The notes beneath the pieces are model-generated. The model searched no databases, was not told the origin of the DNA, and worked only from the letters and a program-made list of their open reading frames with translations. A stretch of 64,000 nucleotides of DNA. Origin: Adhaeretor mobilis. Its GTDB lineage: Bacteria > Planctomycetota > Planctomycetia > Pirellulales > Lacipirellulaceae. This document shows positions 54,783 to 62,716 of this stretch, piece after piece; position 1 is the stretch's first letter, and each line of letters opens with the position of its first letter. The DNA lies in NCBI RefSeq assembly GCF_007741515.1, contig NZ_CP036263.1:3273178-3337177 (forward strand), in the 5' to 3' direction. The position numbers were made by a program, and so were the translations under genes.

Positions 54783-55253
54783 GCCACCGCTAACCTGCTC
54801 AGGAGGCGTCGTCCTAAGTGCTGAATTGCCCGGTGCATCCTGCCTCCGCGTGAAACGCCGAGGGCAGTTACGGACTGAAGCTAACCCGCGTCGGCGTACC
54901 AGTCCTGTGCACTTTAGGGATGTGCCTTCGTGCGTTCGGCGTGAAACGCCGACGCCCGGTGCCCTCGTCTCGGCCAGCGCCAGAAATGCACAGATCTTGC
55001 CAGTGAGAAGCACTGGCACGGCCCGGGCTGCGCAGCCCCTCTCGACATCCAAAGTCGAAACCGCAAACGCCGCTCAAACGTGAACTCTCAAACGGCGATT
55101 AGGGCACCCCGGTGTGCGACTTGAGCATTTCCAAGACTTTTCCAGTTTTGCTGTCGGGCTCCATGGCGGCCTGTTGAGGTACGTAGTAGCAGGGCAGCTT
55201 TCGCCTTGCACCGCACTGTAGTTTTTAGGGCCTCAACCACAGGAGAAAGAGTC
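54783..55253. other. Repeat-bearing spacer after the cassette
   Basis: No gene is supported here. It holds the right copy of the 24-bp repeat (54888-54911) and a hairpin CGGCGTGAAACGCCG at 54942-54956; a near copy of its CGTGAAACGCCG part is at 54849-54860. AGGAGA near 55241 serves the next gene. A 227-residue plus-strand open frame spanning 54400-55083 is rejected as a shadow of the two preceding genes. Confidence 0.5.
54888..54911 (+). repeat. 24-bp dispersed repeat, copy B
   Basis: Plus-strand copy, identical over 24 bases to the inverse of 53404-53427. It marks the right boundary of the Imm35-like cassette. Confidence 0.75.
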
Positions 55254-56831
55254 ATGGACATCAAGAATCGAGTCAAGTCGTTGATGTGTGCCTATGGGGC
55301 ACTGGCGATGCTGGCAGGCAATGCTTGGGCAACCCCCCCTACCTTTTCGGTCGATTTTCAGGGGCCGACAGCAGTCCCTCCGGGTGGCTCAGGACCGTAC
55401 TCCGCAGCTGATATTTTGACGCCTGGTCTGGGCCCCGTGCCGGGTCTTGCGATACCCGCCGGGTTTGGGCCTGGCACGCTTGCCATCGCTGGTTTTGGTG
55501 TGAACTCACAAGACGAAGTCCGGGAGCTGGACGCATTATCCTACGGCCATGATGGTCATTTCTTTCCTGAAGACTTCTTCTCCCAGCCGCTGCATCCTGA
55601 CCCTACTCATTTCCGACATTCGTGGTCGTTTTCTGTCGACGAGTTCGCTATAGGCAACGGTATGGGTGTCGGTCCTTCGGTCACGACTGAAGGTGCGTTC
55701 GGCGCAATGGAGGCTTCAGCCGATGTCTATCGCTCGCATACCATGCCGGGCGGCTTCGGACCCCTTGCTCCTGGGACAAACCTCGGCATCTATGACGGCA
55801 ACGGTGCGCCTCCCTTTGGTGGTCCCACGCTCAATCTGGTTGAACCGAATCCGCCGTCGGTAGGTATTTTGCCTGACCATGGCGACAACTTGGACGCCTG
55901 GGATGGAGATACACCGATTTTCCAGAATGAATTTCCGCGTAACGTTTACTTCTCCCTGGATGCTGCATTTCCCGAACCGTTCGAGCCCGGACCACCGGTC
56001 AATACCGGCACAGCGATCGCGAATGGTTTTGTTGGTGGCGATGTGCTGGTCAGTGATTTGAGCGGTGCAGCACCCGGCCTGTTTGCTGATTCGCGCTTCT
56101 TAGGTCTCAACGGCGGTATGCCACACCAAGGCCCAAACGACTTTGATGCGGACGATCTGGACGCTCTAGTGCTTTGGAACAACGACAATCCCGAATACGA
56201 TCCAGTCACCGGGCCCTATAGTTGGTTGGGTGGACCTGACGGAACGCAGCAGACCGACATGTTGCTGTTCTCGCTACGACGCAACTCAGCATTGTTAACA
56301 ACACCGACGCTCGATGCACTCGGCTCCGGCATGGAAATCACCGAAGGCGACATTCTTGTGCCGGTTCTCGTCGGACCCGGCACATGGGCACCGGGGATTT
56401 TCATCAATGCTGAGGCGCTCGGCATCGATACGGTTCGCTCAGGTGGCGGAGCTTCGTGGGGCGTGCCGAACCCCCGCTACGAAGGCAAAGATATCTGGGA
56501 CGACGAGCTGGATGCACTCGACGTGAACATGACCATGATCGACGTCCCGGTTCTCGACGCCAACTTCGACGACGATAGTGATGTGGACGGCACCGACTTC
56601 CTGACCTGGCAAACGAACTTTCCGACCCCGTTCGGAGCCACGAACGCCACCGGCGACGCCGACGGTGACAGCGATGTCGACCTAGCCGATCTTGGCATTT
56701 GGCATGCCCAGTACGGTATCACCCCAGCTCCGCTCCTCGCGGTTTCGTCAGCAGTTCCCGAGCCGAGTAGCCTGCTCATCGGTCTCTTTGGGATCGCGAT
56801 GTTGACAGTGAGTCATCGAGGTCGCGAATAA
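55254..56831 (+). CDS. PEP-CTERM surface protein with dockerin-like repeats
   Basis: A 525-residue exported protein. A signal peptide precedes ATPPTFSVDF. The main body is Gly/Pro/Asp-rich beta sequence with a repeated DELDALDV/DDLDALVLW style. Two calcium-loop motifs follow (DDDSDVDGTDFLTWQ and DADGDSDVDLADLGIW). The C terminus is a classic PEP-CTERM signal: VPEPSSLLIGLFGIAML ending SHRGRE. Exosortase would anchor or release it at the surface; no exosortase gene is in the window. AGGAGA precedes the ATG at 55254. A hairpin follows the stop. Confidence 0.88.
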   Translation: MDIKNRVKSLMCAYGALAMLAGNAWATPPTFSVDFQGPTAVPPGGSGPYSAADILTPGLGPVPGLAIPAGFGPGTLAIAGFGVNSQDEVRELDALSYGHDGHFFPEDFFSQPLHPDPTHFRHSWSFSVDEFAIGNGMGVGPSVTTEGAFGAMEASADVYRSHTMPGGFGPLAPGTNLGIYDGNGAPPFGGPTLNLVEPNPPSVGILPDHGDNLDAWDGDTPIFQNEFPRNVYFSLDAAFPEPFEPGPPVNTGTAIANGFVGGDVLVSDLSGAAPGLFADSRFLGLNGGMPHQGPNDFDADDLDALVLWNNDNPEYDPVTGPYSWLGGPDGTQQTDMLLFSLRRNSALLTTPTLDALGSGMEITEGDILVPVLVGPGTWAPGIFINAEALGIDTVRSGGGASWGVPNPRYEGKDIWDDELDALDVNMTMIDVPVLDANFDDDSDVDGTDFLTWQTNFPTPFGATNATGDADGDSDVDLADLGIWHAQYGITPAPLLAVSSAVPEPSSLLIGLFGIAMLTVSHRGRE

Positions 56832-56852
56832 TCTTGGGAAATACTTCAACGA

Positions 56853-56892
56853 GAGAAAGCCTCGTACGCCTCGCGCGTGCGGGGCTCTTTCT
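56853..56892 (+). terminator. Probable terminator hairpin after the PEP-CTERM gene
   Basis: AGAAAGCCTCGTACG pairs with CGTGCGGGGCTCTTTCT across a short loop, with several G-T pairs and a two-base bulge. It lies 22 bases after the stop. The T-rich part is within the stem and no T-run follows, so this is a weaker terminator call. Confidence 0.55.
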
Positions 56893-57435
56893 ATGAAATT
56901 GTTTCCGAAGGAATGACTGGGCGAATGAAGCACCTAATTAATTCCACTTTTGTGGCAAAGGGTCTCGTGGGGCGTGAGACGTAGAGAGGCGAAAGAACTC
57001 TGAGCTTGTGACACACTCGGAGTGGAGTTGGACTGCACGCCAGTGCGCACACTCTTGACTCTTTCTGCTGTTTGCAATCAACCGGCGAGGTAGCCTCTAC
57101 CCGGATCGCGCTGCCACTCCAGGTAATCTGCCCCGTCAACTGTTGGTTGTGCGAGGGATCGCTGTCAGACTGGAGCCAGCGTGTCATTCAATCTGATAGT
57201 TCGATTCTCAACTCGTTCTTGCTTCCCGTTCCCAGCGTGAGGGCAAGTTCCGATGTGGTAGGATTGTTGCAACGTTCAGGTTTTCTGAGGGCACCAGTTC
57301 CATGCCCGCAGGTTCTCGAACAAAGGACTAATATACTGAATTGGTGAATTCCGTAAGCAACAGCCGTCTCGCCAATGAGGTCTCGCTGAAGTCTTCCGTG
57401 CAAGACTGCTCTCAACTAGACACAGGATTGTCAAA
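56893..57435. other. Spacer before the PQQ-propeller gene
   Basis: About 540 bases without a supported gene. Short open frames on both strands have no recognisable motif. It should contain the promoter of the 57436 gene. I see no long repeat or RNA structure here. Confidence 0.35.
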
Positions 57436-58815
57436 ATGCATTTCCGTTTAAGGTGCCGTTTCTACGTGTACGTGCTGGCTTGTTGCTTGCTAACTGGCCC
57501 TGTGCTTCGCGCAGAGAATGGCGCTACACGCGACACGGTTTCCTCTACCGCGAGCGAACCTGGCGACTGGCCCCGTTGGCGTGGTCCCCGCTTCGATGGT
57601 ATCTCTACGGAGACTGATTGGTCACACGATTGGCCCGAATCGGGCCCTCCCCAATTGTGGACGGCAGAAGTCGGCATTGGATTTAGCAGCTTTTCCGTGG
57701 CCGATGGCAAGCTCTACACAATGGGCTCCGTCGAAATTGAATCCTTCGAAGTTGAAGAAGCTGCTGCTGCGTCCGATAGTGCCGAGTCTGATCCTGATAA
57801 TGTAAAGGGCAAGAAGCGGAAGCGATCGCCTCCGCGAGAGGACATCATTTGGCAACTCGACGCGACCAAGGGTGATGTGCTGTGGAAGCACACCTACCCA
57901 GCCAAACTAATAAACCGATTGCACGAAGGGGGACCTGCCGCAACACCAACCATTCATGACGGCCTCGGCTACACGGTTAGCAAAGAGGGCCACTTTGTTT
58001 GCTTCGACATAGAGAATGGCGAGCCGCAATGGACAAAAGACCTTGCCGTGGAATTGGGCGTCAAGATGCCAAACTGGGGCTTCTCTGGTTCTGCATTGAT
58101 TGTCGAAGAGCTCGTGATCGTTGAAGCGGGCAGAACTGCTGCGTTTGATCGAACCACTGGAGCCCCAGTTTGGCAAACCGACGCATTTCGCCCCGGTTAC
58201 AGCTCACCCGTCAAATTTACGCACCCTGAGTCTGGCAAAACGCTGGTAGCCTCGCTGAACAACGATTTTCTATTGATCGTCAACGCCCACAATGGCCATG
58301 AAGTTGCCAGGGCACCGTTTAAGACCTCGCATCCAACCAATTCCTGCACGCCAATAATCACCGGCGACACCCTATTTCTATCAAGCGGATACAATCGCGG
58401 CTGTACGCTCCTTCAACTCAAAGACGGCGAGTTAGCACGCATCTACGACAATCGCAACATGCGCAACCACATGAATAGTTGTGTGCTACATGAAGGCTCG
58501 TTGTTCGGATTCGATGGAAATACTCACAGTCGGCGGAATGGGACGATTCGCTGTATCGATCACGCAACCGGCGAACTGCGATGGAAAGAGCGTGGCTACG
58601 GCATAGGGTCGTTGCTGCTGGCGGGCGAGCGTATCATCGCACTCAGTGACGAGGGAGAGCTACTTGTCCTTAAGCCAACGCCTGAAAAGTTTGAATTGCT
58701 GGCTAGCTGTCAGGTCATCCAAGGAAAGTGCTGGACGCCGCCTGTTTTGTGTGAGGGCCTGCTGTACGTGCGAAATGCGACAGGCAAGTTGATTTGCATT
58801 GACTTGCGAAAATGA
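57436..58815 (+). CDS. Exported PQQ-type beta-propeller protein
   Basis: A 459-residue exported protein. After a signal peptide (YVYVLACCLLTGPVLRAE), the opening WPRWRGPRFDGISTETDW is the hallmark start of planctomycete PQQ-binding-like propellers. Repeated blades follow, such as WQLDATKGDVLWKHTYP, FDIENGEPQWTKDLA and DHATGELRWKERGYG. A Lys/Arg-rich insertion sits at about 110-140. No quinoprotein catalytic site can be seen, so the enzyme role is open. It stands 28 bases before the broken GH95 gene and was probably co-transcribed with it. Confidence 0.85.
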   Translation: MHFRLRCRFYVYVLACCLLTGPVLRAENGATRDTVSSTASEPGDWPRWRGPRFDGISTETDWSHDWPESGPPQLWTAEVGIGFSSFSVADGKLYTMGSVEIESFEVEEAAAASDSAESDPDNVKGKKRKRSPPREDIIWQLDATKGDVLWKHTYPAKLINRLHEGGPAATPTIHDGLGYTVSKEGHFVCFDIENGEPQWTKDLAVELGVKMPNWGFSGSALIVEELVIVEAGRTAAFDRTTGAPVWQTDAFRPGYSSPVKFTHPESGKTLVASLNNDFLLIVNAHNGHEVARAPFKTSHPTNSCTPIITGDTLFLSSGYNRGCTLLQLKDGELARIYDNRNMRNHMNSCVLHEGSLFGFDGNTHSRRNGTIRCIDHATGELRWKERGYGIGSLLLAGERIIALSDEGELLVLKPTPEKFELLASCQVIQGKCWTPPVLCEGLLYVRNATGKLICIDLRK

Positions 58816-58843
58816 CCGAACGATTCCACACGGAAGAGGGCCA

Positions 58844-59179
58844 ATGACATCGCATCTGAGTAAACACTTTGGAGAGAAATTGCGAGTGAGCAAAGTAGTG
58901 ACTGCATCCTTCATTCTACTCGCACCCCTCTGGGTGGGATGCCAGCACGATCTGGCGGTTGCGCAACAGAACAATGGATTGATCGCAGACGGACCGGGCA
59001 AGACTCTGAGGCTTTGGTACGACGAGCCTGCCCCGGACAGCGATGCCGGCTGGGTCAAGCGTTCCATCCCAATGGGCAATGGTTATATGGGGATCAACGT
59101 GTTCGGTGGCACGGCCAGCGAACGAATTCAGATCACCGAAAACAGCTTGTACTCCGGAGGGCGTGAGGTGGCCCAGACT
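58844..59179 (+). pseudogene. GH95 alpha-L-fucosidase-like gene, 5' fragment
   Basis: The first 112 residues of a glycoside hydrolase family 95-like lipoprotein. A lipobox-like signal (ILLAPLWVGC) precedes the family opening LRLWYDEPA then IPMGNGYMGINVFGG and ERIQITENSLYSGG. The frame is cut where an IS3 end begins (TGACGGGCG at 59180), and the stop codon is supplied by that TGA. GH95 enzymes are about 750-800 residues, so most of the gene, with the catalytic centre, is gone. The 3' end survives at 59501-60039. Confidence 0.8.
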
Positions 59180-59500
59180 TGACGGGCGCGTCATCCCTTA
59201 AGTCTGGCAGGTTGTCTCGAATCGGTTGGGTGACAGGTAATCTATCGAGGAATGTCGTCTCAGTGCGTTATAGTAGTTGATGGTTTCTTGGATTTCTCTG
59301 CGTGCTTCTTCATAGCTCTGGTAAGTTGCCATTTCTAATTCGGTCTTGAGGGTGCCAAAGCAAGATTCCATGAAGGCGTTGTCGTAGCAGTCTCCAGCCC
59401 GGCTCATGCTTTGCCGCATTTGAGCGCGGGATAGAATGGCTCGATATTCCTTGGCTGCGTACTGGCCGCCACGGTCCGAATGGTGAATGAGCCCGGTTGC
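59180..59500 (-). mobile_element. IS3-family remnant (3' end of transposase OrfB)
   Basis: The minus strand encodes the C-terminal third of an IS3-type OrfB: GLIHHSDRGGQYAAKEY, then SRAGDCYDNAFMESCFGTLK with the catalytic Glu, and INYYNALRRHSSIDYLSP, ending in TAA at 59198. The element's right end is TGACGGGCGCGTCATCCC at 59180-59197. The reading frame is lost upstream of about 59500, where GH95 sequence begins, so the left part of the element was deleted together with the middle of the host gene. It is not mobile by itself. Confidence 0.85.
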
Positions 59501-60039
59501 CGGCTACCGAAGTGTCATAGCGAGAGGAAATTTTGAAGTCTCTGCACAGTGGGCCGGTGGCCAAGCCAGTCGCCTGGAGGTGCTGTCCAAAGTGGGTGCG
59601 CCCTTGACATTGAGATATCCCAATGTCGCCCAGGCCGTGATTCAGACGACAGCGGGTCAGCCCGTCAATTTCGTTGACCAAGGCCGTGACGAGGCCCGCA
59701 TTCAGACGCTCGAGGGCCAGACTTATGTGGTCATCGACATCCCAGCCTACTGCCCTGTTGCCGCTCCCTCAAACCTCAAGATCAAGCGGAACGGACAGAG
59801 CGATCAGATCGATCTCTCCTGGTCAGGGAACGCCGATGCGGCGTCGTACAACCTGTACCGCGCGGTAGGCAACGCACCGAACTGTGAGTTGATCGCTTCA
59901 GGAATCAAAGACAGCAATTTCGTCTTCAACGCCTCCGACCTGAATCAGATCCAGCAGATGACATCAAAAAGTTACCGCAGTGCGGGCCGATGGGCGAGAG
60001 AGCAACGAAGGGGCTACGGTGATTTGGCTGCTGCCCTGA
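59501..60039 (+). pseudogene. GH95-like gene, 3' fragment with FN3-like tail and frameshift
   Basis: The C-terminal end of the GH95-like gene: YRSVIARGNFEVSAQW then LEVLSKVGAPLTLRYPN matches the family's last beta domain. A fibronectin-III-like tail follows (APSNLKIKRNGQSDQIDLSW, AASYNLYRAVG). At an A-run near 59967 the frame shifts: the continued frame is nonsense, but the neighbouring frame reads KVTAVRADGRESNEGATVIW to a TGA at 60037, as an FN3 end should. The gene thus has a deletion, an IS remnant and a frameshift. Confidence 0.75.
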
Positions 60040-60191
60040 CAAGGAGATGCGCCGCGAATCAGGAATATCAGAAGCAGAAGCGATGAAGAAACTGGTAAAG
60101 CAAGAATACGATCAATCAATGGACTCTGACTTGCCAGGGCCTTCAGTATCTCTATAACAGTAACTCACCAGCAACACCTCCAGGTTTGATC

Positions 60192-60992
60192 ATGCAGTTT
60201 GAGATTCCATCGCTTCGCCGTAATAATTTACGTACGTTCATTGCGCCACTTTGGCTATCGATAGTGGTGGCCAACATTGGCTCGGGTTTCGCCGCCGGAG
60301 AACCTTCTGCTGTAGCTGAGCCGAATATCATAGAAGTCGGCAAGTCGTTCGAAGGTCGTCCAATCGAGTGCATCGTCTATGGGAAGGGGTCGGACGTGTT
60401 GCTAGTGATCGCCACAATCCACGGCGACGAAGATGCTGGCACGCCACTGATGAAACCATTCCAAGAGTGGCTAATAGCCAATCCGCAGGAACTTACCGGT
60501 AAGCAAGTGGTAATTGTCCCGGTGGCGAATCCAGACGGCTTTGCGGCGCAGAAGCGATTCAATGTTCGTGGCGTGGACTTGAACCGCAACTTCCCGGCAG
60601 GTAACTGGGAGCTGAAGAAGGTCAACCTGCACGGCGACACGCCGCTCTCCGAACCCGAGTCACGTGTGTTGATGCGGGTGGTCTGTCGATACTTTCCAAG
60701 TCGTGTGATTAGCATTCACCAACCGATCAACTGCATCGACTACGACGGCCCCGGCGAGGAACTGGCCAAGGTAATGGCAGAAAAATGCCCGCTGAAGGTC
60801 AAGAAACTGGGTGGCCGCCCCGGCTCTTTCGGCTCTTTCGTCGGCGAGTCACTAGGCAAACCGATTATCACGCTGGAAATGCCAAAGGACGAAACCGAAG
60901 ACCCCGACGAGCTGTGGCAACGATACGGCGAAGCGCTGATTGCCGCGCTGCGCTGGGAACCGAAAGAAGAACTTACGCCTGAGCAACCGTGA
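60192..60992 (+). CDS. M14-family zinc carboxypeptidase (MpaA-like)
   Basis: A 266-residue exported M14 metallopeptidase. The zinc ligands are His77 and Glu80 (IHGDED) and the later histidine in ISIHQPINC; the catalytic Glu lies in ITLEMPKDE. Substrate-binding Asn-Arg occur in VDLNRNFPA. The size and compact shape match the MpaA murein tripeptide amidase branch, suggesting cleavage of cell-wall peptides in the periplasm. A hydrophobic signal segment (FIAPLWLSIVVANIGSGFA) precedes the domain. Start at the ATG at 60192; an in-frame TTG lies two codons upstream. Confidence 0.85.
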   Translation: MQFEIPSLRRNNLRTFIAPLWLSIVVANIGSGFAAGEPSAVAEPNIIEVGKSFEGRPIECIVYGKGSDVLLVIATIHGDEDAGTPLMKPFQEWLIANPQELTGKQVVIVPVANPDGFAAQKRFNVRGVDLNRNFPAGNWELKKVNLHGDTPLSEPESRVLMRVVCRYFPSRVISIHQPINCIDYDGPGEELAKVMAEKCPLKVKKLGGRPGSFGSFVGESLGKPIITLEMPKDETEDPDELWQRYGEALIAALRWEPKEELTPEQP

Positions 60993-61096
60993 GCAGCCGT
61001 GAGCAGCGAGCCCGAGCAAAGACCGACGACCCGAAGAGTTACCTACCAACTTCAAATGTAGGTATGTCCTTACTACTTTAGCGGCACCCCAAATCT

Positions 61097-61113
61097 GCGT
61101 CGGCGTACCAGTC
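61097..61113 (+). repeat. 24-bp dispersed repeat, truncated copy C at IS left end
   Basis: GCGTCGGCGTACCAGTC matches the first 17 bases of the repeat at 54888-54911 and then stops where the IS4 left end (TCGAATGGC) begins. The insertion therefore lies inside a copy of this repeat. Confidence 0.65.
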
Positions 61114-62709
61114 GAATGGCTCTTATCTTTTCTTTAAGTCCTTTCACCCCAACTCCTAAGCATCGCTATCGCAGCAGTGCTTTCTTTAGTCCTTGCTGAA
61201 CTGACGTCGTCAAAAAAAGCCTCGCTTGCTCAGATGGTTTTGTCAAAGAACCCATCACCAGCAAGGAGGCCTTACGATGTGTCTTTCTAATCCAGTACGC
61301 ATTCGTCGACAAGTCCGATTTCTGCAGCGACAGTTTCTGCAAGAGGGCGGTTTACCTTTCACGAATATTTTGTCGATGGAGCACATTTCACAGGCACTGA
61401 CAGACGCGGAAGTGACCTGGAAAGACCGCGTCTACCCGCCGCTGGTTACCCTCTGGGTCTTCCTGAGCCAAGTGCTCAGCCAAGACCATTCGTGCCGAGG
61501 GGCCGTTGCTCGACTCATCGCTCATCGACTTGCTCACGGAGAGAGCGAATGCTCGGCTCTTACCGGCAGCTACTGCCGAGCCCGAAGGCGTTTGCCTGAA
61601 AGGTTCTTCTCAGCGGTGGCTTGCCAGGTTGGCCGCGTATTAGATTCTCAGGTGGATCCGAAGTGGCTTTGGAAGGGACGCCGCGTTTATATGTTCGATG
61701 GGACGACGGTCACCATGGCAGATACGCCAGCGAACCAACAGGCCTATCCGCAAATTCCGACGCAGCGGCCAGGGTTAGGATCTCCAATCGCCCGGGTCGG
61801 AGCAATCCTTTCTCTTTCTTGTGGGTCAATTGTTGGTCTGGGGGTATGCCGTTACGCCGGCAAGGGACAGGGCGAAGTCAGTTTACTCCGCAAGCTCTGG
61901 GATATCCTGTCGCCCGGAGACATTCTGCTAGGTGATCGGCTGATGGCCAATTGGGCCAACATCGCGATGCTCCAACAACGTGGTCTCGATCTCGTTAGCC
62001 GGCTCAACAAAGCCAACCGTAAAGCCGACTTTCGCAAAGGAGAACGACTGGGCAAAGACGATCATATCGTTCGCTGGAAAAAGCCTCCTTCCATTCGAGC
62101 GGTGGATCGGGCGACCTATCAGTCGCTTCCTGACTTCATCACCGTGCGAGAGACGCGCATTCACGTTCTAACACGAGGCTTTAGGACGAAGAGCATTATC
62201 GTCGTCACAACTTTACTTGACCCCGAGCAAACCACCAAAGAAGATCTGGCATTCATTTATCGCCAGAGATGGAATAATGAACTCGATCTGAGGTCTATCA
62301 AATCGACGATGCAAATGCACGACTTGCGTTGCAGAACTCCGGAACTTGTTCGTAAAGAGATCTGGACGCATGTGCTGGCCTACAATCTCATCCGGACAGT
62401 CATGGCTCAAGCGGCAAGTGAGCACGACATTCAGCCGAGAACAATCAGCTTCAAAGGAGCCATGCAGACTCTGGAGGCGTTTCAACCGGTCATTGAATTT
62501 ATGGTTGGACGCAATGCAGAATTGCGCCAGGAACTCTACGAGCAGCTACTGAAGTGCATTGCCAGCCATCGTGTCGCGAATCGACCCGACCGATTCGAAC
62601 CCCGAAAAAGAAAACGACGATTCAAGCTCTACGACTTCCTCGACAAACCAAGGAACGAGGCCAAACTCGATATGCTCAAAGGAGTTAAAGAAAAGTAAGT
62701 GCCATTCGA
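61112..62709 (+). mobile_element. IS4-family insertion sequence, copy 1
   Basis: The element is about 1.6 kb long, with terminal inverted repeats of about 30 bases. The left end is TCGAATGGCTCTTATC... at 61112, one base longer and slightly altered relative to copy 2. The right end is the reverse complement, ...GTGCCATTCGA at 62709. It carries one transposase gene. The transposase stop codon lies inside the right terminal repeat. No target duplication can be confirmed because copy 2 directly follows. Confidence 0.85.
61277..62698 (+). CDS. IS4-family DDE transposase, copy 1
   Basis: A 473-residue transposase. The catalytic Asp141 is in FDGTTVTMAD, Asp220 in LLGDRLMANW, and Glu335 in the Y-R-E-K signature with the exact spacing Tyr328, Arg331, Glu335 and Lys342 (YRQRWNNELDLRSIK). 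I start at the ATG at 61277 (MCLSNPV), with AAGGAGG eight bases upstream; an ATG-like earlier start would add 17 residues. The frame is intact, so the element may be active. A Lys/Arg-rich C terminus fits DNA binding. Confidence 0.93.
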   Translation: MCLSNPVRIRRQVRFLQRQFLQEGGLPFTNILSMEHISQALTDAEVTWKDRVYPPLVTLWVFLSQVLSQDHSCRGAVARLIAHRLAHGESECSALTGSYCRARRRLPERFFSAVACQVGRVLDSQVDPKWLWKGRRVYMFDGTTVTMADTPANQQAYPQIPTQRPGLGSPIARVGAILSLSCGSIVGLGVCRYAGKGQGEVSLLRKLWDILSPGDILLGDRLMANWANIAMLQQRGLDLVSRLNKANRKADFRKGERLGKDDHIVRWKKPPSIRAVDRATYQSLPDFITVRETRIHVLTRGFRTKSIIVVTTLLDPEQTTKEDLAFIYRQRWNNELDLRSIKSTMQMHDLRCRTPELVRKEIWTHVLAYNLIRTVMAQAASEHDIQPRTISFKGAMQTLEAFQPVIEFMVGRNAELRQELYEQLLKCIASHRVANRPDRFEPRKRKRRFKLYDFLDKPRNEAKLDMLKGVKEK

Positions 62710-62716
62710 GTTTCAC

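Noticed and set aside
54400..55083. 227-residue plus-strand frame across the cassette end
   Set aside because: Overlaps the Imm35-like and zinc-finger-like genes out of frame and runs through repeats; Arg/Cys/Ser-rich shadow composition.
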